DNA of 64,000 bases from Sphingomonas sp. Ag1 (GTDB taxonomy: Bacteria; Pseudomonadota; Alphaproteobacteria; Sphingomonadales; Sphingomonadaceae), in the NCBI RefSeq assembly GCF_000980895.1, contig NZ_LAZX01000087.1, positions 62,001 through 126,000 of the forward strand, written 5' to 3'. Shown here in pieces: positions 56,449-64,000 of the stretch. The notes under the pieces are model-generated. The model saw only the letters and a program-made list of their open reading frames with translations, ran no database searches and was not told the origin of the DNA. Within the stretch, counting starts at the first letter, position 1. Each line of letters starts with the position of its first letter. The position numbers were made by a program, and so were the translations under genes.

Positions 56449-57596
56449 AGCGAATAGCCCCCGCGCAATGCGCCGTCGGGGCGCTTTGCCGCCGCTGCGT
56501 GGCGGCGGCTGGTGCGGACCAGGACGGTGACGGTCACCACCAGCCAGCCGGCGGCGACGATGGCAAAGGCGAACAAGGCGAGACGCGTCAGGCCAAGGAT
56601 GATCAGCAGCGCGGCCACGGCGGCGAAGAAATCGCGCATCGTGAGCCAGATCAGCCACTGCATGACGGCGGACCGCCGCTCGCCGACATGCCCCTTGATG
56701 ACGTCGAAATTGACCGGCTGGCCCGATGCCTTGGCCCGCCGCCCGATCAGGAACAGGCCGCTGGCCAGCATGACCAGCCCGGCCGCGCCGGCGAGGCTGG
56801 CGGACACATCGCCGCTCATCGCCAGATTGACCGTCACGCCGGTGACGAAAGCGAGGTTGGTCAGCGCGTCGACGAGGCTGTCGAGCATGGCGCCGCGATC
56901 CGACGTGCGCCACGTCGCGCGCGCCATTTCCCCATCGACGCCGTCGAAGATCGAGGCCGCCTGGAAGAGGATCGCGCCCAGGATCAGCCCCGGATGCCCG
57001 CCGAGCAGCAGCGAGAGGATCATTGCCAGCCCCAGCGTTGCGGTGCCCAGGGTTGCGTGAAACGGGGTGATGCCCGGGCATCGCAGCAGGGTGCGGGTAA
57101 TCCGCTGCGAGATGGGACGATTGAGGTAGCGCGAGACGATGCCGTCCGTCGTCTTGCCGGTGCCGGCGATGATCGTCCGGCTGGCGTGGCGCAGCGCGAG
57201 CGCGGGATCCTCAGCGCCCCAGGTGACCGGGGCGAGGGCCGACTGGACGGTGGCGGCAACATCCCCGCCGGGGGCGAGATCTGCCAGGGCGGCGACCAGC
57301 GCCTCGCCATCGATGCGGAGCGCGCCGGGGGCGGGCGATCCGCCGAGCACGAGGTGCAGGCCCCGGGCAAGACGCCGGCATTCGGCGCGGCAGCCGGCGC
57401 CGGGCGTCCACGATCCTTCGGCGGTGATGATGCAGCGGATATCCTCGCCGGCAAAAGCCTCCGCCACGCCGCGCGCCGCGCGCGCCGCAGCGGGAATGCC
57501 GGCCACGCGGTATTCGGCAGCGGCCGCGCTGCGGAAGACGATGTCGATCACGGACAGGCTGTCTGCTTGGTTCACGGGTACTCGATCTTCCATCAT
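56445..57596 (-). CDS. CDP-alcohol phosphatidyltransferase with an N-terminal extra domain
   Basis: 383 residues. The C-terminal part has the CDP-OH-P-transferase signature from D221 to D243 (D-G-x2-A-R-x8-G-x3-D-x3-D), with about five further membrane helices. GTGKTTDGIVSRYLNRPISQRITR precedes it. The N-terminal 140 residues (SLSVIDIVFRSAAAAEYRVAGIPAAARAARG ... LHLVLGGSPAPGALRIDGEAL) look like a separate soluble alpha/beta domain, perhaps a degenerate nucleotidyltransferase. Such fusions occur in inositol-phosphate lipid and polyol-phosphate synthesis. The acceptor is unknown. It overlaps the GT4 gene (ATGA) and the following gene, so translation is coupled. Confidence 0.85.
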   Translation of the reverse strand: MMEDRVPVNQADSLSVIDIVFRSAAAAEYRVAGIPAAARAARGVAEAFAGEDIRCIITAEGSWTPGAGCRAECRRLARGLHLVLGGSPAPGALRIDGEALVAALADLAPGGDVAATVQSALAPVTWGAEDPALALRHASRTIIAGTGKTTDGIVSRYLNRPISQRITRTLLRCPGITPFHATLGTATLGLAMILSLLLGGHPGLILGAILFQAASIFDGVDGEMARATWRTSDRGAMLDSLVDALTNLAFVTGVTVNLAMSGDVSASLAGAAGLVMLASGLFLIGRRAKASGQPVNFDVIKGHVGERRSAVMQWLIWLTMRDFFAAVAALLIILGLTRLALFAFAIVAAGWLVVTVTVLVRTSRRHAAAAKRPDGALRGGYSL

Positions 57597-58717
57597 CGCG
57601 ACACGGTCTGGCGGTAAATGCCGATCATGGTCGTCGCCGCGCTTTCCCAGCTCAGCTCGGCGGCGCGGGCCAGCCCGGCGCGGCGCAGGTCGGCCGCCGT
57701 CCGGCTGTCATCGACCACCGCAACCAGGGCGTGCGCGATGTCGGCCGGATCACGGGGATCGACCAGGCGAGCGGCACCGCCCGCCACCTCGGGCATGGCC
57801 GATACATTGCTGGTGATGACCGGACAGCCGCATGCCATCGCCTCCGCCAGGGGATTGCCGAAGCCTTCATACAGCGATGGGTGGAGAAAGGCACTGGCGG
57901 CCGAATAGAGCGACAGCAGGACATCCTCCGACACCGCCGAGAGCAGGTGCACACGGTCAGCGATCCCCAGCTCTGCCGCCAGGCGGTACAGCCGCCGCAC
58001 GCCGGGGCCGGCGCGCTGCACGATGACGAGATCGATGTCGGTACGGTCGCGAAATGCGGTCGCGAAACCGGCAATCGCACCTTCATGGTTCTTGTACGGC
58101 GCATATTGGCCGGTGGTGAGAACAAAGCGCCGATCCGGATGCAATCCGAGCGCCGCCAATGCGGGCCAGTCCGGGGCCACCGGGCGAAAGCGTGACGCGA
58201 CGCCGGAGCGGGCGATATGCACCCGCGGCGCGGCGGAGGGTTCATGCGTGACGATATCGCGCGCAGTCGCCTCGCTGACCGCGACGATCGCATCGGCGGA
58301 CCGCAGCGCGCGCCGGATGCCGTGGCCGTAGAACAGGCGGTCGATCGTGCCGCGCAGGCCGGTGCGGCACCAGTCCGGATGGGTCAGCCACATGATGTCG
58401 TGCACCGTCGTGACGCACGGGACGGTCAGCCGCGCCGGCATGATGTTGGACGGCGCGTGGAACAGGTCAATCGCTGCCATGTCGATGAGACGCGGCAGCC
58501 ACCACATGCTCGCGGGGCCGTTCGCCGCCTGGGGCACCACGACTTCGGTGACGTTGGCGGCCGCGCTGAGCGTGCCGGGATGCGCCGGATTGCGCAGCAG
58601 CAGGAAATCGAGGTCGGGCGCGCGGAGCGGCATGAGATCGATCAACCCCCGCAGCACCTCAGCGATGCCGCTGTAGCGCCTGCCAATGTAGCGGCAATCG
58701 ATACAGATCGTCGTCAA
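57593..58717 (-). CDS. Glycosyltransferase family 4
   Basis: 374 residues, GT-B fold. The N-terminal half has RRYSGIAEVLRGLIDLMPLRAPDLDFLLLRN and VTTVHDIMWLTHPDWCRT. The C-terminal half has VLTTGQYAPYKNHEGAIAGFATAF, HLLSAVSEDVLLSLYSAASAFLHPSLYEGFGNPLAEAMACGCPVITSN and PEVAGGAARLVDPRDP, giving the E-x7-E nucleotide-sugar motif of GT4. It is the first gene of a minus-strand operon with the CDP-alcohol transferase. It probably adds a sugar to a capsule or exopolysaccharide. Donor and acceptor are unknown. Confidence 0.92.
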   Translation of the reverse strand: MTTICIDCRYIGRRYSGIAEVLRGLIDLMPLRAPDLDFLLLRNPAHPGTLSAAANVTEVVVPQAANGPASMWWLPRLIDMAAIDLFHAPSNIMPARLTVPCVTTVHDIMWLTHPDWCRTGLRGTIDRLFYGHGIRRALRSADAIVAVSEATARDIVTHEPSAAPRVHIARSGVASRFRPVAPDWPALAALGLHPDRRFVLTTGQYAPYKNHEGAIAGFATAFRDRTDIDLVIVQRAGPGVRRLYRLAAELGIADRVHLLSAVSEDVLLSLYSAASAFLHPSLYEGFGNPLAEAMACGCPVITSNVSAMPEVAGGAARLVDPRDPADIAHALVAVVDDSRTAADLRRAGLARAAELSWESAATTMIGIYRQTVSR

Positions 58718-59076
58718 GCTGCGTTCACCCGCCGTGTCCAGCGAGGGCGAGGTCGCATCGGACGGCCACGCCGAGCGGGAAACGCTGCACGCTACAGTGC
58801 CGGCGGGTGACGATGCGATCGTGTACGCACAGGCGAAAACGGCAAGCCATGCGGCGGATGTACCGCCGCGCGAATGGCCGCGAACCTAGGGAGGTTCACA
58901 CCTGTCCGAGGGACACGCCATCTGCGACGATGCGGCGCAAATTGGCAAAAGAGTTGTCCGGCCGCCGTCGCATCCGGCACGCGAAAAAGCGCATCTTGGG
59001 AACGGCGCGCAGTAAGTATAAGCTGCGATATCGGCCAATACACTCGCGTGGCATTCAGCACAGGGAGGGGACGGTC
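58718..59076. other. 359-base divergent gap between the two GT4 genes
   Basis: No supportable gene is present. Notable items are the strong GGGAGGGG before the GTG at 59077 and a weak promoter-like pair TTGGGA (58996-59001) and TATAAG (59017-59022), 15 bases apart. Several in-frame Met codons upstream of 59077 extend the glycosyltransferase frame but read as basic, non-family sequence. The divergent promoters for both glycan operons should lie here. Confidence 0.5.
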
Positions 59077-60420
59077 GTGAAGCCTGACCAACTTCTTTCT
59101 GTGTACGACGATTGTCCGGCGGCTTGGGAACGGCGCGATGCGGCGTCCGGTGATCATCTTGTCGCGGCCATGCGCCACGCCCTGGCGGCAGCGCGGCCGC
59201 CGCCGGATGCGGGGCGGGCCCTGCTGCTGGATGTGACGCGGTTGATTGCGTGCTGCTGGACCGGCCGGTTGCCCACCGGCATCGACCGGGTCTGCTACGC
59301 CTACCTCCACCATTATGCCGGGCGCGCATCGGCCGTGATCCAGCACCGCGGCTTCATCCGGGTGCTGGATCGGCGGCATACCGATGCCCTATTCGATCTG
59401 CTGCGCGATCGGCGCCGCGGCTTCCAGGCGCGCATCGCGGCGTTTGCGCCGCGGGCCTTGGCGGCGGGGAGCGCGCCGCCGCGCGGCGCGACCTATGTCA
59501 ACGTCGGTCACACCGATTTCGACCTGCCCTCGCACACGCGCTGGATCGGACGGCACGGATTGCGGCCGGTGTATCTGATCCATGACCTGATCCCGATCAC
59601 CCACAAGCAGCTTTGCCGCCCCCATGCGGTCCGGCGGCATCTGGGCCGCGTGGCCAATGCGTTGCGGCATGGCGCTGGTATCGTCGTGAGCAGCCAGGCG
59701 GTGGCGGAGGACTTGCTGCGCTTTGCGCGTGAGTGCCGGCTGAAGGCGCCACCGCTGCTTGTCGCACCGCTGGCGGGAGCGACGTTCGAGACGCGCCGCG
59801 GCCTGCACGGGGATGCCGAGCGGTATTTCCTGTGCGTGGGGACGATCGAGGGGCGCAAGAACCATGTCCTGCTGCTCGAAGTGTGGCGGCGGCTCCGCCA
59901 GCGGCTGGGGCGGGCGGCGCCGCGGCTCGTCATCGTCGGGCAATGGGGGCGGGGCGCCGAACAGGTGCGCGACATGCTGGCGCGCGATCCGGACCTGGCC
60001 GAGCATGTCGTCCGGATCGACCATTGCACCGACGAGGAACTGGCAGGGTTGATGGCGGGGGCCTGCGCCATGCTGATGCCGACGCTGGCGGAAGGATACG
60101 GACTGCCGATGGCGGAGGCGCTGGGGCTGCGGCTGCCGGTGATCGCCAGCGACCTGCCGTGTTTCCACGAGGTGGGGAAGGGGATCCCCTGTTTGCTCGA
60201 CCCGCATGACGTGGAGGCATGGGCGGCCGTGATCGCCCGTTTTGGTGACGATTGCCCGCGGTATCGGCGCCAGATCATGCAGGTTCGGCGGTTCCGCCCG
60301 ACGACATGGGGCGATCATTTCGACCGCGTCGATGAATGGCTGCCGACGCTGGAGCGCGGGGATGACGCGGAGGCCGCGCACCCGGCCGCGCCGATCGGGG
60401 AGTGCGAGGATGTGGCTTGA
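59077..60420 (+). CDS. Glycosyltransferase family 4
   Basis: 447 residues from the GTG at 59077, which has a strong Shine-Dalgarno sequence (GGGAGGGG, 59063-59070). The N-terminal domain has LLLDVTRLIACCWTGRLPTGIDRVCYAYLHHYAGR and GHTDFDLPSHTRWIGRHGLRPVYLIHDLIPITHKQLCRPHAVRRH. The C-terminal domain has FLCVGTIEGRKNHVLLLEVWRRLRQRL, CTDEELAGLMAGACAMLMPTLAEGYGLPMAEALGLRLPVIASDLPCFHEVG. It is a GT4 enzyme similar to mannosyl- or glucosyltransferases of capsule and exopolysaccharide loci. It begins a plus-strand block leading to the export genes. Confidence 0.93.
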   Translation: MKPDQLLSVYDDCPAAWERRDAASGDHLVAAMRHALAAARPPPDAGRALLLDVTRLIACCWTGRLPTGIDRVCYAYLHHYAGRASAVIQHRGFIRVLDRRHTDALFDLLRDRRRGFQARIAAFAPRALAAGSAPPRGATYVNVGHTDFDLPSHTRWIGRHGLRPVYLIHDLIPITHKQLCRPHAVRRHLGRVANALRHGAGIVVSSQAVAEDLLRFARECRLKAPPLLVAPLAGATFETRRGLHGDAERYFLCVGTIEGRKNHVLLLEVWRRLRQRLGRAAPRLVIVGQWGRGAEQVRDMLARDPDLAEHVVRIDHCTDEELAGLMAGACAMLMPTLAEGYGLPMAEALGLRLPVIASDLPCFHEVGKGIPCLLDPHDVEAWAAVIARFGDDCPRYRRQIMQVRRFRPTTWGDHFDRVDEWLPTLERGDDAEAAHPAAPIGECEDVA

Positions 60421-60482
60421 GCGGAAGGAGGTGGCTGCTTGCCCGATGATCGGTCAGCCCAGGAGGGGCGAACGACCCATGC

Positions 60483-61637
60483 ATGGCTGCCGATCCGGAT
60501 CCTAGCCAACAACGACCGGGGGGTTCGAGATTGACCAATAACCTGCTGGTACGGCTGAGACGCCTTGGTCCGATTTTCCTGATCGCGGTCGTTATCCCGA
60601 CGCTTGGGGCGTTCCTCTACTTCGGGCTGTTCGCCAGCGACGTCTATGTTTCCGAATCGCGCTTCGTCGTGCGCAGCCCGAGCAAGGCGGCGGTCACGTC
60701 GCTCGGGCAGGTGCTGAGCAGCGGCGGGCTGACCGGGGCGAGCGAGGAGAGCAATGCGGTCATCGAGTATCTCGAGTCGCGCAGCGCCGTCGCGGACGCC
60801 AATCGCGCCAACCTGCTGAGCCGCGCATGGAGCGATGCCAAGATCTTCGTGCTGGACCGGTTCGGCGGGCTGCGGGAGCCGAACCGCGAGCGGCTGTATC
60901 GCTATTACCTCGACAAGGTGACGGTGGAGGATGAGCCGACCACGCAGGTCGTCCACCTGACCGTCCGCGCCTTTGCCGCGCCCGATGCGCAGGCGATCAA
61001 TGAACGGCTGCTCGAGCGATCCGAAGCGCTGGTCAACCGCCTGTCCGACCGGGCGCGCGGCGACGCGCTGGCGCTGGCGAACCGCGAGGTCGACGAGGCG
61101 CAGCAGCGTGCGCGCAACGCGGCGATCGCGCTGGCCGATTACCGCAACCGGTCCCGCATCATCGATCCCGAGAAGCAGGCCGCCGCGCGGCTGCAGATGG
61201 TGTCCAAGCTGCAGGACGAGCTGATCGCCGCGCAGACCCAGCTGAAGCAGATGGAGACATACACCCCGCAGGCGACGCAGATCCCGTATCTGCGCACGCA
61301 GGTGGCCTCGTTGCAGCGCGAGATCGCGGCCCAGACCGCCAGCATCGCCGGCGGTTCCGGCTCGCTGTCGTCGACCGCTGCGCGCTATCAGGTGCTGCTG
61401 CTGGATTCTGAGCTGGCGGGCAAGCAGCTCGCCGCGGCGCTGATCGGGCTGCAGGATGCGCGCGCCGAGGCGCGGCGCAAGCGCGCCTATGTCGAGCGGA
61501 TCGCCGAGCCCAGCCTGCCGGATTATGCGGTCGAGCCCAAGCGGCTGCGGGGGATTGTCGCGACCCTGCTGCTTGGTCTGCTCACCTGGGGCATCCTGTC
61601 GGTGCTGCTGGTCGGCGTGCGCGAGCATCGCGACTGA
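60483..61637 (+). CDS. Capsule export inner-membrane protein (KpsE/Wzc-like)
   Basis: 384 residues. An N-terminal membrane helix (about 27-47, PIFLIAVVIPTLGAFLYFGLF), a periplasmic region with long coiled helices (about 190-330, including ANREVDEAQQRARNAAIALADYRNRSRI, AARLQMVSKLQDELIAAQTQLKQME and RTQVASLQREIAAQTASI), and a second helix (about 355-375). EPSLPDYAVEPKRLRGIVATLLLGLLTWGIL matches KpsE/Wza-type polysaccharide export proteins. It spans the periplasm linking the ABC transporter to the outer membrane channel. The start is the ATG at 60483. It is followed by the ABC transporter genes with a 1-base overlap. Confidence 0.9.
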   Translation: MAADPDPSQQRPGGSRLTNNLLVRLRRLGPIFLIAVVIPTLGAFLYFGLFASDVYVSESRFVVRSPSKAAVTSLGQVLSSGGLTGASEESNAVIEYLESRSAVADANRANLLSRAWSDAKIFVLDRFGGLREPNRERLYRYYLDKVTVEDEPTTQVVHLTVRAFAAPDAQAINERLLERSEALVNRLSDRARGDALALANREVDEAQQRARNAAIALADYRNRSRIIDPEKQAAARLQMVSKLQDELIAAQTQLKQMETYTPQATQIPYLRTQVASLQREIAAQTASIAGGSGSLSSTAARYQVLLLDSELAGKQLAAALIGLQDARAEARRKRAYVERIAEPSLPDYAVEPKRLRGIVATLLLGLLTWGILSVLLVGVREHRD

Positions 61638-62434
61638 TGGATCGGGCCGCCACGCCCCCGTTGCGCGAAAGCATGCGCGTCCAGGTCCGCATCCTGGGCG
61701 CCTTGCTGGTGCGCGAGATGCTGACCCGTTATGGCCGGCACAACATCGGTTTCCTGTGGCTGTTCGTCGAGCCGATGATGTTCACCGCCGGCGTGACCGC
61801 GCTGTGGACGGCCAGCAAGTCGGTCCATGGCAGCGACCTGCCGATCGTCGCCTTCGCGCTGACCGGCTATTCCAGCGTGCTGTTGTGGCGCAACATGCCG
61901 GGGCGGTGCATCGGCGCGCTGTGGAGCAACCTGTCGCTGATGTACCATCGCAACATCCGCGTGCTGGACATCTATGTCGCGCGGATCCTGCTGGAATTCG
62001 GCGGCGCGACCATTTCGTTCGCGACGCTGAGCGTGTTCTTCATCGCGCTCGGCTGGCTGAAGCCGCCCGAGAATGTGCTGGAAGTGGCGGCCGGCTGGCT
62101 CATCATCGCCTGGTTCGGCGCGGCGCTGGCGATCACGCTGGGCGCGCTGTCGCATGAGAGCGAGCTGGTCGAAAAATTGTGGCACCCGGCGTCCTACCTG
62201 ATCTTCCCGCTGTCGGGCGCCGCGTTCCTGGTCGACGCGCTGCCGGAGGTGGCGCAGAAATATGTGCTGCTGATCCCGATGGTGCACGGCACCGAGATCG
62301 TGCGCGAAGGCTATTTCGGGTCGCGGGTGAACGCCCATTATGACCTGGGTTACGTCCTGCCGTTCTGCCTGGTGCTGACCTTTGTCGCGCTGGTCGCGAC
62401 GCGCTGGGTCGCGGCGCGGGTGGTGCCCGAATGA
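61637..62434 (+). CDS. Capsule ABC transporter permease (KpsM-like)
   Basis: 265 residues with six membrane helices. ALLVREMLTRYGRHNIGFLWLFVEPMMFTAGVTAL is the ABC-2 permease start, and FPLSGAAFLVDALPEVAQKYVLLIPMVHGTEIVREGYFGSRV is the KpsM/Wzm-type C-terminal motif. It passes the finished polymer across the inner membrane together with the ATPase encoded next. The ATG overlaps the preceding stop (TGATG), and the next gene overlaps by 4 bases. Confidence 0.93.
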   Translation: MDRAATPPLRESMRVQVRILGALLVREMLTRYGRHNIGFLWLFVEPMMFTAGVTALWTASKSVHGSDLPIVAFALTGYSSVLLWRNMPGRCIGALWSNLSLMYHRNIRVLDIYVARILLEFGGATISFATLSVFFIALGWLKPPENVLEVAAGWLIIAWFGAALAITLGALSHESELVEKLWHPASYLIFPLSGAAFLVDALPEVAQKYVLLIPMVHGTEIVREGYFGSRVNAHYDLGYVLPFCLVLTFVALVATRWVAARVVPE

Positions 62435-63921
62435 TCCGGCTGAGCGGCGTCCGGAAGGTGTATCGCACGCGGTTCGGCGACAATGTCGTGCTCGACGGCA
62501 TCGACCTGGAGCTGCGCATGGGCGAGCGGCTGGGCATCCTGGGACGCAACGGCGCCGGCAAGTCGACCATGGTGCGCCTGATCAGCGGCGCCGAGCGGCA
62601 GACGGCGGGGCGGATCGAGCGCACCATGTCGGTATCCTGGCCACTCGCCTTTGGCGGGGCGTTCCAGCAGAACCTGACCGGGGTCGACAATGTGCGCTTC
62701 ATCAGCCGCGTGTACGACCAGGATTTCGCGCGCAACCTGGCGTTCGTCGAGGATTTCTCCGAGCTTGGGCCCTATCTGCGCGAGCCGGTGCGGACCTATT
62801 CCTCAGGCATGCGCGCGCGGCTGGCGTTCGCCATTTCCATGATCATCGAGTTCGACTGCTTTCTGATCGACGAGATCGGCGCGGTCGGCGACGCGCGGTT
62901 CCATGATCGCTGCAATTACGAGCTGTTTGGCAAGCGCGGCGACCGGGCGATGGTGCTGATCTCACACGATGCCGGCTATGTCCGCGATCACTGCAATCGT
63001 TTCGCGCTGCTGCATCAGGGCAAGCTGGCGCTCTATGACGATTTCGAAACGGCCTACGGCGAGTTCCGCGAGCGGATCGGCCTGATCGCCGCGCCCGTGA
63101 TCGACCATTCGACCACCGCCGATCGCGGCGCGCTGATCGAAGTGGCGCAGCATCGCGCGTTGCAGGATGAGCGGTTCACGATGCTGGTGCGCGAGGGCGA
63201 CTGGCTGCGCGACGAACGCCGCTGGGGCGAGGCGGAGGAGCGCTATGCCGCCGCGCTGGCGCTGCATCCCTATCAGCGGTCCTATTGGGTGCAGCATGCG
63301 CATGTCGCCAAGGAGGATGGTGACTTCCAGCGTGCGGAAGCCTCTTATCGCACCGCCTGCGCGTTCGGCGAGCCGGTCCATGACGTGATCGAGCATCTCG
63401 CCTTCGTGCTGTCGCGGCAGGGGATCGAACCCGCCGCATGGCCGGTCCACCCTTATGTAAAGGGGCCGGTGAAGAACCAGGTGCCGGGCGGACCCGATAT
63501 CGCGGTGCTTGCGCGCCTGTTGTGGGATGAGGAGGCGCCGGAGACCGAAGTGGTCGCGCTGCTGCGTCGCCACGCCACCTTCGACGACCTGCTGTTCGAC
63601 ATGCTGAGCCATGAGCGCGTGCGCGACGTGCACGAGCCGTGGCTGCGCCATGCCCGCGAGCATGGGACGATCCCGCGCGACCTGGCGCACGGTGGCGGCA
63701 CCGAGGGGTCGGCGGCGGGTAGCGACGCCGCCGACTGGGCGCGGACCGTGTGCGTCATCGCGCTGTCCGAGGCGTCCGATGACACTCGTCAGCAATTGAT
63801 CGACGGCATCGTCGCGGGACAGGCGCCGCTGCCGCTGCTCATCACCCTTGGCGGCTTTGCCGATTGGCCGCTGACGCAGGCGGCGTTGCAGCACCTCGTC
63901 GCGCCGCAAACCGAACAATGA
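62431..63921 (+). CDS. Capsule ABC transporter ATPase (KpsT-like) fused to a TPR-like domain
   Basis: 496 residues, more than twice a normal KpsT. Residues 1-215 are the ATPase: Walker A GRNGAGKST (39-46), signature YSSGMRARLAF near 128, Walker B DCFLIDEIGAVGD, H-loop LISHDAGYV. The remaining 280 residues include TPR-like helices (FTMLVREGDWLRDERRWGEAEERYAAALALHPYQRSYWVQHAHVAKEDGDFQRAEASYRTACAFGE). A further helical section follows to the end. The added domain may bind polymer, a carrier lipid or another machine component, but this is inference. It overlaps kpsM by 4 bases. Confidence 0.9.
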   Translation: MIRLSGVRKVYRTRFGDNVVLDGIDLELRMGERLGILGRNGAGKSTMVRLISGAERQTAGRIERTMSVSWPLAFGGAFQQNLTGVDNVRFISRVYDQDFARNLAFVEDFSELGPYLREPVRTYSSGMRARLAFAISMIIEFDCFLIDEIGAVGDARFHDRCNYELFGKRGDRAMVLISHDAGYVRDHCNRFALLHQGKLALYDDFETAYGEFRERIGLIAAPVIDHSTTADRGALIEVAQHRALQDERFTMLVREGDWLRDERRWGEAEERYAAALALHPYQRSYWVQHAHVAKEDGDFQRAEASYRTACAFGEPVHDVIEHLAFVLSRQGIEPAAWPVHPYVKGPVKNQVPGGPDIAVLARLLWDEEAPETEVVALLRRHATFDDLLFDMLSHERVRDVHEPWLRHAREHGTIPRDLAHGGGTEGSAAGSDAADWARTVCVIALSEASDDTRQQLIDGIVAGQAPLPLLITLGGFADWPLTQAALQHLVAPQTEQ

Positions 63922-63967
63922 ATGGCCGAACAATGAGCGCCCGAACAATGAGTGGCCCGAACAATGA
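63911..63967 (+). repeat. Tandem repeat carrying successive ATG codons at the KpsT/next-gene junction
   Basis: CCGAACAATGA occurs four times at 63911-63921, 63926-63936, 63941-63951 and 63957-63967, spaced 15, 15 and 16 bases. The first copy holds the KpsT stop. The first three ATG codons (63918, 63933, 63948) are in one frame; the fourth is shifted by one base. Confidence 0.85.
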
Positions 63968-64000
63968 GCGGCCCGCCCCATCCATCATGGTAGTTGCCCA
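63918..64000 (+). CDS. Start of the next capsule-locus gene, cut by the window edge
   Basis: From the ATG at 63918 the frame reads MNGRTMSARTMSGPNNERPA then PSIMVVA and is still open at the right edge. The ATG overlaps the KpsT stop (ATGA). The start could equally be at 63933 or 63948, which lie in the same frame because of the repeat. PSIMVVA is how many glycosyltransferase or export proteins begin, but the sequence is too short to name. It is probably part of the same operon. Confidence 0.5.
   Translation, partial: MNGRTMSARTMSGPNNERPAPSIMVVA

Noticed and set aside
54031-57081. A 1016-residue frame including the antisense region of the CDP-alcohol transferase
   Set aside because: The first 210 codons are Arg/Gly-rich and overlap the other gene in another frame. 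The TTG at 56448, overlapping that gene's stop, is the more sensible start.
58807-59076. A 90-residue N-terminal extension of the plus-strand GT4 protein
   Set aside because: The extension is basic, without GT motifs, and the strong Shine-Dalgarno sequence sits before the GTG at 59077.

Overview
The window is a GC-rich alphaproteobacterial chromosome segment, most likely from a sphingomonad (Sphingomonas or a close relative). The support is the gene families and their order: bamB-der, rluD-rpoH, a JAMM peptidase-chpT-cheAWYBR block, cyoABCD-surf1-regBA, metXW divergent from hisC-tyrC, and a capsule ABC exporter. The origin is an inference from family recognition, since no taxonomic search was possible. 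Coding is dense, and many neighbours share 1-4 base stop/start overlaps.

Layout. 1-2.9 kb: envelope and ribosome assembly (bamB, der) and a lone Hpt protein. 2.9-7.9 kb, minus strand: bacterioferritin with its ferredoxin, two membrane proteins, heat-shock sigma factor rpoH and rluD. 7.9-14 kb, plus strand: JAMM peptidase, the phosphotransferase chpT and a full chemotaxis core with no receptor gene beside it. 14-17.4 kb: a cytosolic-looking amidase, aqpZ, RNase P RNA, a J-domain protein, a small 2Fe-2S protein and a small membrane protein. 17.5-19.3 kb: a low-GC accessory patch with a frameshifted antitoxin remnant and an unrecognised two-gene operon. 19.3-25.7 kb: uvrA and a TonB-dependent receptor. 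26-32.6 kb: a surface-glycan module. 32.9-41.2 kb: a GGDEF protein, RegBA and cytochrome bo quinol oxidase. 41.4-53.9 kb: transporter, trhO, tRNA-Leu, ftsEX, lipid and amino-acid genes, and a two-component pair. 54-64 kb: a capsule or exopolysaccharide locus running off the right edge.

How the parts work together. The Hpt protein, ChpT, CheA/Y/B/R, RegBA, the HWE kinase with its response regulator, and the GGDEF protein make the window rich in phosphorelay signalling. The RegBA redox pair sits in the same operon as the terminal oxidase that draws on the quinone pool such kinases sense. Two separate glycan loci are present. The first holds a methyltransferase, a glycosidase, an oxidoreductase, a pyruvyltransferase and an FrhB-type protein, divergent from GT9. 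The second holds a CDP-alcohol transferase, two GT4 enzymes and a KpsE/M/T-type exporter.

Most notable observations: (1) a clan-A glycosidase whose motifs run in circularly permuted order; (2) a two-gene low-GC cassette whose gene order, sizes and 4-TM partner resemble phage lambda RexA-RexB without recognisable sequence identity; (3) a nested hairpin upstream of metX and a perfect 19-bp palindrome upstream of cyoA; (4) a KpsT-type ATPase fused to a long TPR-like tail, followed by a tandem repeat that carries three in-frame start codons.
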